Part shown: positions 7,064-15,784 of the stretch, one piece after another
Layout: every line of letters begins with the position of its first letter
Numbering within the stretch: position 1 is the stretch's first letter
The notes under the pieces: model-generated
Databases searched by the model: none
The model's input: the letters and a program-made list of their open reading frames with translations, nothing else
Told to the model about the DNA's origin: nothing
DNA from: an uncultured Pseudomonadota bacterium
Lineage (GTDB): Bacteria; Myxococcota_A; UBA796; SXON01
DNA length: 43,732 bases
Assembly: GCA_903921785.1 (NCBI GenBank)
Contig: CAIXRH010000129.1
Location: forward strand, 1-43,732
Direction of reading: 5' to 3'
Translations under genes and position numbers: made by a program

Positions 7064-8645
7064 GTCCTCCCCTCTCGGCGCGTTGATCGCGGCGTTCCTC
7101 ACGGCCGGCGCCCTCGCGGGCGTGGCGGTGGGCGCGCGGGTGCACGTGGACTCGCTCCCGGAGGACGCCGAGCGCCCCGCGCTGCTCACCGCCCTGGCCG
7201 ACGCCGCCCCCTGGACGCCCGGCGAGGCCCTCCCGGTGCTCCGCGTGCTCAACCCCTTCTCGCGTCCCGCGGTGGAAGAAGACGAGCGGACCGGGGCGGT
7301 GGTGGCGGTGGAGACCCCGGCCGAGCCCCCTCCCGACGCAGCGGCCCCGCCGACGGCGACGCCGGACGCCGCGCCTACGTCCAGCGCGACGGCCCCGGTT
7401 GGCGGCGCGGCCGCGGCGCCCCCCGTCGCCGGCGTCCCCGACCTCGCCTCCCGGCTCCCGTCCCGTCCGCCGACGCTCCCCACCCCGCTCGTGGACGCCG
7501 ACCACAAGGGCATGGCCCCGTTCTACGCCGCGTTGGCGCGGGGGACCGGTCTCGCGCGCGCCGCCCACTACGGCGACTCCACCATCGCCGCCGACGGGAT
7601 CACCGGCACCGTGCGCCGGCGCCTCCAGGCCCGCTTCGGCGACGGCGGCCCGGGCTGGGTGGACGCCGGCCTCGACCCCCAGTGGAGCGCCCGCCCCGAC
7701 CTGAAGACCCGCCGCTCCGGCGACTGGGAGACCCACTCCATCCTCCTCGCCGGGGGCAGCGGGCGGTACGGCTACGGCGGGGTGGTGTCCAAGGCGCCTG
7801 ACGGGGGCTCCCTCACCGTCTCGGCGCCGCCGCCCGAGGGAAAAGCCGCGAGCCCGCTCACCCACCTGGAGCTCTGGTACCAGGCCGGCGCCGGCCACGG
7901 CACGGCGTGGCTCAACGCGGACGGCGCGCGGGTCCAGGAAGCGGCGGCGGCGGCGGATCGCCGCGACGACCGGCGGATGGTGGCCGACCTCCCGTCGCCG
8001 GCCGCGAAGGTGAGCTTCGGCGCGTCCGGCGCGCCGGTGCCCTTTTACGGGGTGGTGCTGGAGACGGCGGGGCCCGGCGTCGTCTGGGACGCGCTCGGCG
8101 TCGTGGGCGTGGGCACCCGGTCGTTCACCACGTACTTCGACAAGGAGCACCTCCGTTCCCAGGTGGCGCAGCGCGTGCCCGACCTGGTGGTGGTGATGCT
8201 CGGCGGCAACGAGCTCGGGGTGCCGGTCCTTCAGCGCGGCGACGGTGCGGGCTACGCGACCGGCTACCGCGACACCCTCCACATGCTCCGAGCCGGCGCC
8301 CCGAACGCCGGTTGTCTCGTGGTCACGCCGCTGGACCAGGGCACCCGCGAGGGTGGCAAGCCGACGACCAAGCCTTCGCTCAAGCGCCTGGTGAAGGTGC
8401 TCCGCGGGCTGGCGGCCGAAGAAGGCTGCGCCTTCTGGGACGCCTACGCGGCGATGGGCGGCGAAGGCGCCATCGTCGCGTGGACACGCCGGAAGCCGCC
8501 CCTGGCCTGGACCGACCTCCTCCACCTCAGCGCCGACGGCCAGGACCTCGTCGGGCAGGCGCTCGCGGACGCGATCGAGGCCGGGTACGACGACTGGACC
8601 GCGCGTGGGGGCGCGGCTGCGGAGGCCGCGGCGCCGAAGGAGTAG
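7053..8645 (+). CDS. SGNH/GDSL hydrolase-like periplasmic acyltransferase, membrane-anchored
   Basis: A 530-residue protein with an N-terminal membrane anchor (residues 8-27), a Pro/Ala/Thr-rich linker to about residue 135, and an SGNH domain. The catalytic Ser is in AHYGDSTI (about 175), the Asn block is MLGGNELG (about 381) and the Asp-His pair is in DLLHLSADG (about 488-491). A middle beta-rich insertion (about 210-340) resembles the accessory domain of AlgX or PatB-type enzymes. It overlaps the MBOAT gene by 11 nt. The expected role is to take the acyl group exported by the MBOAT protein and attach it to a periplasmic or surface polysaccharide. It could instead be an esterase, but the operon favours transfer. 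Confidence 0.85.
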   Translation: MPSESSPLGALIAAFLTAGALAGVAVGARVHVDSLPEDAERPALLTALADAAPWTPGEALPVLRVLNPFSRPAVEEDERTGAVVAVETPAEPPPDAAAPPTATPDAAPTSSATAPVGGAAAAPPVAGVPDLASRLPSRPPTLPTPLVDADHKGMAPFYAALARGTGLARAAHYGDSTIAADGITGTVRRRLQARFGDGGPGWVDAGLDPQWSARPDLKTRRSGDWETHSILLAGGSGRYGYGGVVSKAPDGGSLTVSAPPPEGKAASPLTHLELWYQAGAGHGTAWLNADGARVQEAAAAADRRDDRRMVADLPSPAAKVSFGASGAPVPFYGVVLETAGPGVVWDALGVVGVGTRSFTTYFDKEHLRSQVAQRVPDLVVVMLGGNELGVPVLQRGDGAGYATGYRDTLHMLRAGAPNAGCLVVTPLDQGTREGGKPTTKPSLKRLVKVLRGLAAEEGCAFWDAYAAMGGEGAIVAWTRRKPPLAWTDLLHLSADGQDLVGQALADAIEAGYDDWTARGGAAAEAAAPKE

Positions 8646-8726
8646 CCGGGCGCCGGCGACGTCCAAGAGCTGCACGGTGAGGGGACACGCATCAGCAGAC
8701 GCAGGTGATGATCCGCGTGGTTATTG

Positions 8727-8773
8727 CCCTTCTCCCTCTGGGGGAAGGTGGCGCGTAGCGCCGGATGAGGGGC
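8727..8773. repeat. Double-hairpin repeat element between convergent genes
   Basis: Two stem-loops lie in tandem. The first has 9 bp, CCTTCTCCC with GGGGGAAGG around a TCT loop (8728-8748, one G-U pair). The second has 5 bp, GGCGC with GCGCC around GTA (8750-8762), followed by GGATGAGGGGCC. The layout resembles palindromic repeats found dispersed between genes in many proteobacteria. It lies between the convergent SGNH and small membrane protein genes and could act as a bidirectional terminator. Confidence 0.55.
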
Positions 8774-8820
8774 CTCCGCGCGCCCCAATTCCGTCCCGCC
8801 CGCCGATCTCAACGTTGGGC

Positions 8821-9375
8821 TCACCTCCCGGCCTGGCTCCACCCTCGCGAGCCATGATCGGCCTCGGTCTCGGCCTCGGCCTCGGCCCTTCCGCGGCCAG
8901 AGGCGAATTGTCGTAATACTGCGAGCGCACGGTCCATGTCCTCCGGGCTCGCGAACCACAGCTCGGGGAGCCGCCCGGTGCCCCCGGGCCACCGCACGCG
9001 CACGACGCGCCAGCGCCCGTCCTCCTCCTCGTCCACCGCCAGCTTCTCTCCCGCGGCGAGTCGCACCTGCCTGCGGAGCCCGAGCCCGTACGGAAGCACC
9101 ACGTAGTCGGTGCCGATCTCGAGCACCGCGGGCCGCAGCATCGCCCAGACCTTCACGGGAGCCAGCCCGACCAGAACCAGCTGGAGCCCCGCCATGACCC
9201 ACAGCACCCTCACCTTGACGTCGTCGCTCACCGGGAGGTCCCGGAGCCGGTAGATGTCCGTGTGCCGTGTCCACGCCATATGCGTGAAGAACAGGGCGCT
9301 TCCGGCGAAGCACACCAGGGCCAGGAGCGTGAGGATCACGGGCGGCTTGAGGGGGAAACGCTGCGGCTCGTCCAT
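8821..9375 (-). CDS. Two-helix membrane protein with PH-like domain, function unknown
   Basis: A 184-residue protein with two transmembrane helices (about residues 12-35 and 57-80), then a beta-rich segment (LEIGTDYVVLPYGLGLRRQV, KLAVDEEE, WRVVRVRWPGG, LPELWFASPEDMDRALAVLRQF) with the layout of bacterial PH-like domains. The C-terminal tail is low-complexity (Ala/Glu repeats) from a GGCCTC-type DNA microsatellite at 8860-8885 and is probably unstructured. It is divergent from the ABC-F gene and convergent with the SGNH gene. The PH assignment rests only on strand pattern. No pathway can be named. Confidence 0.65.
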   Translation of the reverse strand: MDEPQRFPLKPPVILTLLALVCFAGSALFFTHMAWTRHTDIYRLRDLPVSDDVKVRVLWVMAGLQLVLVGLAPVKVWAMLRPAVLEIGTDYVVLPYGLGLRRQVRLAAGEKLAVDEEEDGRWRVVRVRWPGGTGRLPELWFASPEDMDRALAVLRQFASGRGRAEAEAETEADHGSRGWSQAGR

Positions 9376-9490
9376 GGAGCCCGCCTATGCGGACCGCGCA
9401 CTACCCGGGCGTAACGCCGGGTAACGGCCTCCCCGCGGCTGGGGGCGCACGATGGCGCCGGCGCCACGGCGGCCACGCCTGGGGGTCGTT

Positions 9491-9511
9491 GCGGGGGGCC
9501 TCGCCCCCCGC
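9491..9511. terminator. Perfect GC hairpin upstream of the ABC-F gene
   Basis: GCGGGGGGC and GCCCCCCGC form a 9-bp perfect stem with a CTC loop, 49 nt before the ABC-F start. A short A-rich run (ATCAAAAAGGG) follows on the plus strand but there is no T run, so it is not a standard intrinsic terminator in either direction. It may be part of the ABC-F leader or insulate the divergent genes. Confidence 0.35.
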
Positions 9512-9560
9512 CCCAAGATCAAAAAGGGTGATAGACGCCGGCCGCGCCCGGAGCCCCCCC

Positions 9561-11141
9561 ATGATCGTCGTCGAAAACGTCTCGAAGAGCTTCGGTGGAA
9601 AGAAGCTCTTCGACGAGGTGAACACCAGCTTCGGCCCCGGCAAGCGGTTCGGCCTCACCGGCCCCAACGGCGCCGGCAAGTCCACCTTCATGAAGATCCT
9701 GATCGGGGACCTCGATCCGGACACCGGCCGCGTGCTGCGCCCCAAGCGCCTCGGCATCCTCCGCCAGGACCACACGTTGTACGACCACATGCGGGTGATC
9801 GACGTGGTGATCTGCGGCAACCCGCGGCTCTGGGAGGCCATGCAGCGCAAGGACGAGATCCTCGCCAAGTCCGAGCACACCGACGAAGAGGGCATGGAGC
9901 TCGGCGAGCTGGAGTGTGTGGTCGCCGAAGAAGACGGCTACTCCGCCGAGTCCGACGCCGCCGTGCTCCTGGAGGGCCTCGGCATCGAGCAGGCCAGCCA
10001 GGACAAGTCGCTCAGCGAGCTCAAGGGTGGCTTCAAGCTCCGCGTGCTCCTCGCCCAGGCGCTCTTCGGCCGCCCCCAGGCGCTGCTCCTCGACGAGCCC
10101 ACCAACCACCTCGACCTGGAGTCGATCGAGTGGCTGGAGGACTTCCTCCACAGCTTCGATGGCGTGCTCGTCGTGATCAGCCACGACCGCCACTTCCTCA
10201 ACTCGGTGTGCACCCACATCTCGGACATCGACTACGAGACGATCATCCAGTACACGGGCAATTACGACGATATGGTGCGGGCGAAGGCGCAGGTGCGCGG
10301 CCAGGTGGAGTCGTCCAACCAGAAGAAGATGGAGAAGATCAAGCAGCTCCAGGACTTCATCCAGCGCTTCGCGGCCGGCACCCGGTCGACCCAGGCCGCG
10401 AGCCGCAAGAAGGAGCTCGATCGCCTCCGCCCCGACGAGATCAAGCGCAGCAACATCCAGCGCCCGTTCATCAAGTTCGAGTTCGACAAGCCGGGCGGTC
10501 GGGACGTGCTGGAGGTCCACAAGCTCGCCGTCGGCCACAACGGCCAGAAGCTCTACGGCGGGCTGCACCTCACGGTGAGCCGCGGCGACAAGGTGGCGAT
10601 CATCGGCAAGAACGGCGTGGGCAAGACCAGCCTCATCGAGACGCTCCTCGGAAAGTTGGCCCCCATCCAGGGCAACATCAAGTGGGGCCACGAGGTGGAC
10701 GTGGGGTACTTCCCCCAGGAGCACGAAGGGGTCATCCCCCCGGGCTTCAAGATCTTCGACTGGATGTTCGAGCAGAAGCCCGCGGCGGGCAAGGAGGGCG
10801 TGCGCAGCGTCCTCGGCCGCATGCTCTTCTCCGGGGAAGACGGCGACAAGCCCACCGCCACCCTCTCCGGCGGTGAGCGTGTCCGTGCGCTCCTCTCCCG
10901 GTTGATGTTGCTCCGTCACAACACCCTGGTGCTCGACGAGCCCACCAACCACATGGACCTCGAGGCGATCTCCTCGCTCCGGGACGGCATCCAGAGCTTC
11001 GCGGGCACGTGCATCTTCGTCACGCACGACCGCGACCTCATCGAGAGCGTCGCCAACAAGATCGTGAGCGTGGAGACGGGTCACATCGACGTGTTCCCCG
11101 GCGGCTGGACCGAGTACCGGAAGGCGAAGCACAAGGAGTAG
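9561..11141 (+). CDS. ABC-F family ATPase (YbiT/EttA-like ribosome-associated factor)
   Basis: A 526-residue soluble protein with two ATP-binding cassettes and no membrane segment. The first has Walker A GPNGAGKST, a degenerate signature LSELKGGFKLR, and LLLDEPTNHLDL. The second has GKNGVGKTS, LSGGERVRALLSR and LVLDEPTNHMDLEAI. Between them lies the charged linker (about residues 245-305, with KKMEKIKQLQDFIQRFAAG) that in this family contacts the ribosomal E site. Start MIVVENVSKSFGGKK has GGAG upstream. Known relatives relieve translation stalls. Nothing nearby suggests antibiotic resistance, so a housekeeping role is likelier. A GC hairpin lies in the upstream region. Confidence 0.92.
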   Translation: MIVVENVSKSFGGKKLFDEVNTSFGPGKRFGLTGPNGAGKSTFMKILIGDLDPDTGRVLRPKRLGILRQDHTLYDHMRVIDVVICGNPRLWEAMQRKDEILAKSEHTDEEGMELGELECVVAEEDGYSAESDAAVLLEGLGIEQASQDKSLSELKGGFKLRVLLAQALFGRPQALLLDEPTNHLDLESIEWLEDFLHSFDGVLVVISHDRHFLNSVCTHISDIDYETIIQYTGNYDDMVRAKAQVRGQVESSNQKKMEKIKQLQDFIQRFAAGTRSTQAASRKKELDRLRPDEIKRSNIQRPFIKFEFDKPGGRDVLEVHKLAVGHNGQKLYGGLHLTVSRGDKVAIIGKNGVGKTSLIETLLGKLAPIQGNIKWGHEVDVGYFPQEHEGVIPPGFKIFDWMFEQKPAAGKEGVRSVLGRMLFSGEDGDKPTATLSGGERVRALLSRLMLLRHNTLVLDEPTNHMDLEAISSLRDGIQSFAGTCIFVTHDRDLIESVANKIVSVETGHIDVFPGGWTEYRKAKHKE

Positions 11142-11180
11142 TCGTTCGGCCCAGACGCGGCGCTTCGTCGCAGCTGGCGA

Positions 11181-11186
11181 TAGGCT
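11181..11186 (+). promoter_or_regulatory. -10-like box TAGGCT before the kinase gene
   Basis: GATAGGCT lies 5 nt before the GTG at 11192 with no Shine-Dalgarno sequence, consistent with a leaderless message. The ABC-F gene stops about 40 nt upstream. Confidence 0.4.
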
Positions 11187-11191
11187 GCGCC

Positions 11192-14100
11192 GTGCCCTCC
11201 GAGCTCACCGAGCCCGACCAGATCGAACGCTGGCGTGTCCTTCGCACGCTCGCTCGGGGCGGCATGGCCACGGTGTACGCCGTCGTGGACCCCGACACCG
11301 GCGAACGGCTGGCGATCAAGCTGCTCACCCAGCCGGGCGCCAGCATCCCCCGGCTGCTGCAGGAGTACCGCGCCCTCGCGCGCATCGACCATCCGAACAT
11401 CGTGAAGGTCTTCCGCTTTGGCGCCACGTCGGCCGGGATGCCCTACGTGGTGATGGAGTTCCTCGACGGCGTGCCTGCGCAGGTGCGGGTCAAGGCCACC
11501 GGTCGTCCGGGCGAGCCCGGCCGCACGGCCGACGCCGCCCGCATCGCCCGGGACGTGGCGTTGGCGCTGGGGCATCTGCACGCCCGCGGCATCGTCCACC
11601 GGGACCTGAAGTCGAGCAACGTGCAGGTGCTCTCCGACGGCACCACCAAGCTGCTCGACTTCGGCACCGCCCGCCTGCTCGACGCGTACGACCCCATCAC
11701 CCAGCTCGGCGAGTTCGTCGGCACGTTCGCCTACGCGAGCCCCGAGCAGCTCACCGGCGGCGCCGTGGACGCCCGCTCGGACCTCTACTCCCTCGGGGTG
11801 CTCCTGTTCCGCATGCTCTGCGGGCGCCGCCCCTTCGAAGGCGACGACCCCCACGAGCTCGCCCGAAACCACCTCGACACCGCCCCGCCCGACCCCGCCG
11901 TCCTCGTCCCCTCGCTCCCGCGCCCGCTGGCGGACCTCGTGCTCCACCTGCTCGAGAAGCTCCCCGCGGACCGCCCGCAGGACGCCCGAACGGTGGCGGA
12001 CGCGCTCACCCTCTTCGCCTCCACCACCGCCGCTCGGGGGCTCGGTCACGCGCCGATCCTCGGCCGCGACACGGCGTTCAGCCAGGCCCAGCGGTTCCTG
12101 GGGGAAGGCCGCGCCGGCGGGCTGCTCCTGGTTTCGGGCGACGAAGGCTCCGGCCGCCGCACCTTCGTGGAGCTCGTCGCCGAGGAGGCCGCCCGGCGCG
12201 GCGCTCGGGTCATCGCCGTCGCGGGCGACGAAGAGGCGTTTCGCCGCCTCGTGTGGGCCGTGAGGGACCTCCGCGGGGAGAACGAACCCGAGCCGCTGGA
12301 CAGCGATCCCGCCACGGCGTCGCCGCTCCCCCACACGATCGCCGAGGTGGCGCGGCTCTTGGCGAACCGCGCCAGGGTGGAGAAGAAGCCGACGCTCCTG
12401 GCGGCCCCGGCGTTCTGGGCGGTGCCCCCCGCCACGCGAGACTCGGTCTTTCGCGTGCTCGAGGCGGTGGCCGGCCTCGACGCCCCGGTGATGCTGGTCG
12501 CCGCGATGGCGCCTCTCTCCCGGTCGGTACGCGGGCCGGCGGCGCCCAACTCCACCACCGTGGAGCTGCGGCCGCTCTCGGGGGCGGAGGTCGCGACGAT
12601 CGCCGCCCATTGGCTGAACGTCTCCGGGGTGCCGCCCGAGCTGGCCCGCCGCCTCACCCGCGCGTGCGGGGGGATGCCGGGGCCGCTCACCGAGATCGTC
12701 CGTGCGCTGCCCGGCGCCCAGGCGAACACCCCCATCGTGATCCCGGTCGCGCTCCGCGACGACGCCCTCTCCCGGGTGGAGGCGCTCCCCCGCGCCGAGC
12801 TCCGCCTGCTGGAGGCGATCGCCCTCGCCGATCGTGAGTTCGACGACGTCCGCGTCGCCTGGTTGGTGGACCGCGAACGCTCCGCCATCCTCCCCGATCT
12901 CGACCACCTCGTGGAAGCGGGCCTGGTGGAGGAGTCCAGCACCTTCTGGCGCATCCGCGACGGCCTCCTCGGCGAGCTGGTGCGCACCCGTACGCTCCCC
13001 GCGCGTCGGCACCTGCTCGCGCGGAGACTCGCGGTGATCGCGGACGATCTTCCTCCGAGCGAGGCCGTGGCCGAGGCGTGCCGCCTGGCCGGAAGGCCGA
13101 AGGAGGCGGCGGAGGTGGCGGTGCGGTGGGCGTGGCCGCTCGTCCGGGCGGGCGGCTGGGCCGAAGCGCTCCCGCTCCTGGAGCGCATCGCCCAGTCCAA
13201 CCCCGAGCTCGACGCGGCGGTGGGCGTGCGGTTCTGGACGCTCTACGGCGAGTGCCTCGCGGAGCTGCGGCTCTCCCCGAACGACGCGGCCCAGGCGATC
13301 GGCCGGGCTTCGGCGCTGGTGCAGGACGCCTCGGACGCGGTGGAGGTGGAGCTCGCGGCGTCCCGCCTGGCGAGGGCGCGCTCCGACTCTCGGGCGGAGA
13401 AGGCGCTGCTTCAGACGGCCATCGCCCGCTTCGGCGACGACGGCGAGCGGGACTCCCGCGTGGCCGAGGGGCGCGCTCACCTCGCGGACCTGCTTGTGCG
13501 CTCCGGGGACCTCCCGGCGGCGATGTCGGAGGCCGGGCGCGCGCTCCGCGCCGGCGCGGACGACCTCGTGCGCTACGCCACGACCCTCGGCTACACCCAG
13601 CTCGCCTCCGGCGCGCTCTCCGATGCCGAGCTCACCTTCCGCACCGCCGAAGCGCGGGCCCGCGGGGAGAGCCGCACCGCGTGGCGGGCGGTGGCCGGGC
13701 TGGTGATCGTGCTCGGCACCCAGGGTCGCTACTCCGAGGCGCTGGAGCTCGGCGACGCTACCGAGCGGTCCGGTCGAGCCGGCGCCCCTGCGCAGCGGCT
13801 CGCCGCGTTGCAGTTGGCGATCTCCGAGGTCGACGTCGCGCTCCACCGCCACGGCCTCGCGCGCAAACGCCTGGACCAGGCGCTCGACGCGCTGCACGGG
13901 GAGATTCCCGCCCGCCTGGAGGTCCGCTTCGCGCTTTTGCGGGCGCGGCTGGACTGGGAGTCCGGGGAGGTCGACGCGGCGGTGACCGGCATTGAAGCGG
14001 CGCTCAAGAGCCCGGGAGTGGAGGTGGCCCGCGGGGGCGCCGCCGAGGTTCGCGGCGCCCGGGGCATCTACCTCTCGGCGGCCGGCTACGCGGACGTGGG

Positions 14101-14443
14101 CTGGATCGACCTCGCGGCCGCGGCCACCGCCCTGGTGGAGATGGGCGCGCTCGCCGCGCTCGCCCGCCTCGCGGAGCTGGCGACGGCCACCATCGAAGAC
14201 CCGGCGCTGGTGGAGCCGCTCTGGTCCCCGATCGACGACTGGGCCGCCGAGCAGGACGCCCGCCCCGCGCGCCTCGCCCGGGCGGTGAACCGCCTGAAGT
14301 TCGTGCGCTCCCGGGGCTGGGACGACGCCGCGGAGCGCGTGGAGGTCCGGGTCCGCTGGGACGATCTGTTGGCGCAGCTCGTGCCGTCGGACGTGGCGGC
14401 GCTGCAGGTGCACCCGTGGGCGCGGCTCGCGGGCGCACGGTGA
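11192..14443 (+). CDS. Ser/Thr protein kinase fused to ATPase-like and TPR region
   Basis: A 1083-residue cytoplasmic multidomain protein. The N-terminal Hanks-type kinase (about 14-285) has every key motif: glycine loop ARGGMATVY, Lys43 in LAIKLL, catalytic HRDLKSSNV, LDFGTAR and YASPEQLTGG. A STAND/AAA-like NTPase region follows (about 290-540, from PILGRDTAF); its P-loop reads SGDEGSGRRTF, with Arg where the Walker A Lys belongs. The remainder is helical with TPR-like repeats (about 620-1050). No membrane segment is seen. The start GTG at 11192 is chosen for its spacing from a -10-like box. Such fusions act as signalling hubs in myxobacteria and actinobacteria; partners are unknown. Confidence 0.88.
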   Translation: MPSELTEPDQIERWRVLRTLARGGMATVYAVVDPDTGERLAIKLLTQPGASIPRLLQEYRALARIDHPNIVKVFRFGATSAGMPYVVMEFLDGVPAQVRVKATGRPGEPGRTADAARIARDVALALGHLHARGIVHRDLKSSNVQVLSDGTTKLLDFGTARLLDAYDPITQLGEFVGTFAYASPEQLTGGAVDARSDLYSLGVLLFRMLCGRRPFEGDDPHELARNHLDTAPPDPAVLVPSLPRPLADLVLHLLEKLPADRPQDARTVADALTLFASTTAARGLGHAPILGRDTAFSQAQRFLGEGRAGGLLLVSGDEGSGRRTFVELVAEEAARRGARVIAVAGDEEAFRRLVWAVRDLRGENEPEPLDSDPATASPLPHTIAEVARLLANRARVEKKPTLLAAPAFWAVPPATRDSVFRVLEAVAGLDAPVMLVAAMAPLSRSVRGPAAPNSTTVELRPLSGAEVATIAAHWLNVSGVPPELARRLTRACGGMPGPLTEIVRALPGAQANTPIVIPVALRDDALSRVEALPRAELRLLEAIALADREFDDVRVAWLVDRERSAILPDLDHLVEAGLVEESSTFWRIRDGLLGELVRTRTLPARRHLLARRLAVIADDLPPSEAVAEACRLAGRPKEAAEVAVRWAWPLVRAGGWAEALPLLERIAQSNPELDAAVGVRFWTLYGECLAELRLSPNDAAQAIGRASALVQDASDAVEVELAASRLARARSDSRAEKALLQTAIARFGDDGERDSRVAEGRAHLADLLVRSGDLPAAMSEAGRALRAGADDLVRYATTLGYTQLASGALSDAELTFRTAEARARGESRTAWRAVAGLVIVLGTQGRYSEALELGDATERSGRAGAPAQRLAALQLAISEVDVALHRHGLARKRLDQALDALHGEIPARLEVRFALLRARLDWESGEVDAAVTGIEAALKSPGVEVARGGAAEVRGARGIYLSAAGYADVGWIDLAAAATALVEMGALAALARLAELATATIEDPALVEPLWSPIDDWAAEQDARPARLARAVNRLKFVRSRGWDDAAERVEVRVRWDDLLAQLVPSDVAALQVHPWARLAGAR

Positions 14444-14452
14444 CCCGATCCG

Positions 14453-14458
14453 GATAAG
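14453..14458 (+). promoter_or_regulatory. -10-like box GATAAG before the OmpA-like gene
   Basis: CCGGATAAGCC lies 8 nt before the ATG at 14467, with no Shine-Dalgarno sequence. A similar CCGGATAAGTCC occurs upstream of the secreted protein gene at 22903. Confidence 0.35.
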
Positions 14459-14466
14459 CCCCCCGC

Positions 14467-15729
14467 ATGTTGACCCTGCCGGTCCCGCCGATGCTCAAGC
14501 TGTTCTCGGCCGGCGTGGCGTTCGGCGGCTTCTGGACGCCCCCGGAGGACCACATCCCGTCGAGCCTCGGGCCGGTCTTCCGGTTCGGGCTGGTGGTCCC
14601 CGACTCGCCCCTGGAGCTCGACGCCAGCGTGCTGATGAGCTCCGGCGAGCTCCGGGAGGTGCCGTTTCGGGAGAACACCTCGCTCACCCACGCCGCGCTC
14701 CTGACGGAGGTGGTCGATGGGTACCGGATGGACGTGGCGGTCGGCGGCGGCATCGGCTGGCGACACCTCGCCATCCAGCAGGAAACCTACCAGGGGAGGA
14801 CCGCCGCGGAGTCCCTGGCGTACCTGCAAGACCCGGCGATCGACTTCCTGCTGGTGGCCGAGGCGCAGGCGAGGGTGTGGATCGCCGGCCCCGTGCACCT
14901 GCGGGCCGATGTGGCGGCGATGATGTCGGCGGGCAACCAGCCGGAAGACGGCAAGGACCACATCTACCCCCTGTTCATGGGCTCCCTCGGGCTCGATCTG
15001 CGCTACGAACCCCCGCCCGACCGCGATCACGACGGCGTACCCGACCGGGACGACCGCTGCGCCGACTCGCTGGAGGACCTCGACTTCTTCGATGACCAGG
15101 ACGGCTGCCTCGACCCCGACGACGACAAGGACTCTCTCCTCGACGTGGTCGACCAGTGCAAGGACGCCGCGGAGGACCTCGATGGGTTCCAGGACCAGGA
15201 CGGCTGCCCCGACCACAACAACGATCGCGACGCCTACCCCGACTCGATGGACGGCTGCCCGAACGAAGCCGAGACCGAGAACAGCTGGAAGGACGGGGAC
15301 GGCTGCCCCGACGCCGTCCCGGATGAGCTCGCCGCGGCCCTCGGCGTCCGCCGGGACATCGTGTTCCACGGGGAGGAGCTCGATCCTTCCAGCGAGGTGG
15401 CGCTCGCGGGCCTCCGGGCGCTGCTCGACCGCTACCCCGACATCGTGATGATCTTCCGGGTGTACACCGACGGGGAGAACGGCGCGACCGCCGCCAGCGC
15501 GCTCACGCAGGCGCAGAGCCGCGCGCTCTACGCCTGGTTCACCCGCCGCGGGGTGGACTTCCACCGGCTCGACTTCCGATGGGTCGGCGACAACCTCCCG
15601 CTCAACGCGGACAAGACCGAGGCGGAGCACGCCGAGAACCGCCGGGTGGACGTCGGCCTGGTCGACAACGTGGGCGCCGACGGAAAGCCCATCGAGTTCA
15701 ATCCCCTGCCGTTGGAGCAGTGGCGGTAG
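14467..15729 (+). CDS. OmpA-like outer membrane protein with thrombospondin type 3 repeats
   Basis: A 420-residue protein in three parts. Residues 1-180 form a beta-rich barrel-like domain. Residues about 182-280 carry calcium-binding thrombospondin type 3 repeats (DRDHDGVPDRDDRC, then DDQDGCLDPDDDKD, FQDQDGCPDHNNDRD and DGDGCPD). The C-terminus (about 285-405) is a degenerate OmpA peptidoglycan-binding domain: ALTQAQSRALYAWFTRRGV and ENRRVDVGLV keep the spacing of the family helix and NRR motif. The N-terminus MLTLPVPPMLKLFSAG is a poor signal peptide, so export is not obvious. It follows the kinase by 23 nt. It probably tethers the outer membrane to the cell wall. Confidence 0.78.
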   Translation: MLTLPVPPMLKLFSAGVAFGGFWTPPEDHIPSSLGPVFRFGLVVPDSPLELDASVLMSSGELREVPFRENTSLTHAALLTEVVDGYRMDVAVGGGIGWRHLAIQQETYQGRTAAESLAYLQDPAIDFLLVAEAQARVWIAGPVHLRADVAAMMSAGNQPEDGKDHIYPLFMGSLGLDLRYEPPPDRDHDGVPDRDDRCADSLEDLDFFDDQDGCLDPDDDKDSLLDVVDQCKDAAEDLDGFQDQDGCPDHNNDRDAYPDSMDGCPNEAETENSWKDGDGCPDAVPDELAAALGVRRDIVFHGEELDPSSEVALAGLRALLDRYPDIVMIFRVYTDGENGATAASALTQAQSRALYAWFTRRGVDFHRLDFRWVGDNLPLNADKTEAEHAENRRVDVGLVDNVGADGKPIEFNPLPLEQWR

Positions 15730-15784
15730 GGTGCGTTACCCGCCTCCGCCCGCCCGCCCGGCTACCCTCCGTTGAGGTGACCCC

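Noticed and set aside
8855-8890. Functional repeat in the C-terminal tail of the small membrane protein
   Set aside because: It is a simple GGCCTC/GGTCTC-type microsatellite giving Ala/Glu repeats, best explained by slippage.
9491-9511. Intrinsic terminator
   Set aside because: The stem is strong but has no T run on either strand. I kept it as a hairpin of unknown role with low confidence.
11081-14413. Very long open frame antisense to the kinase gene
   Set aside because: Its translation is low-complexity, rich in Arg, His, Gly and Glu, with no domain. Long antisense frames are expected in GC-rich genes; the same holds opposite nrdJ and elsewhere.
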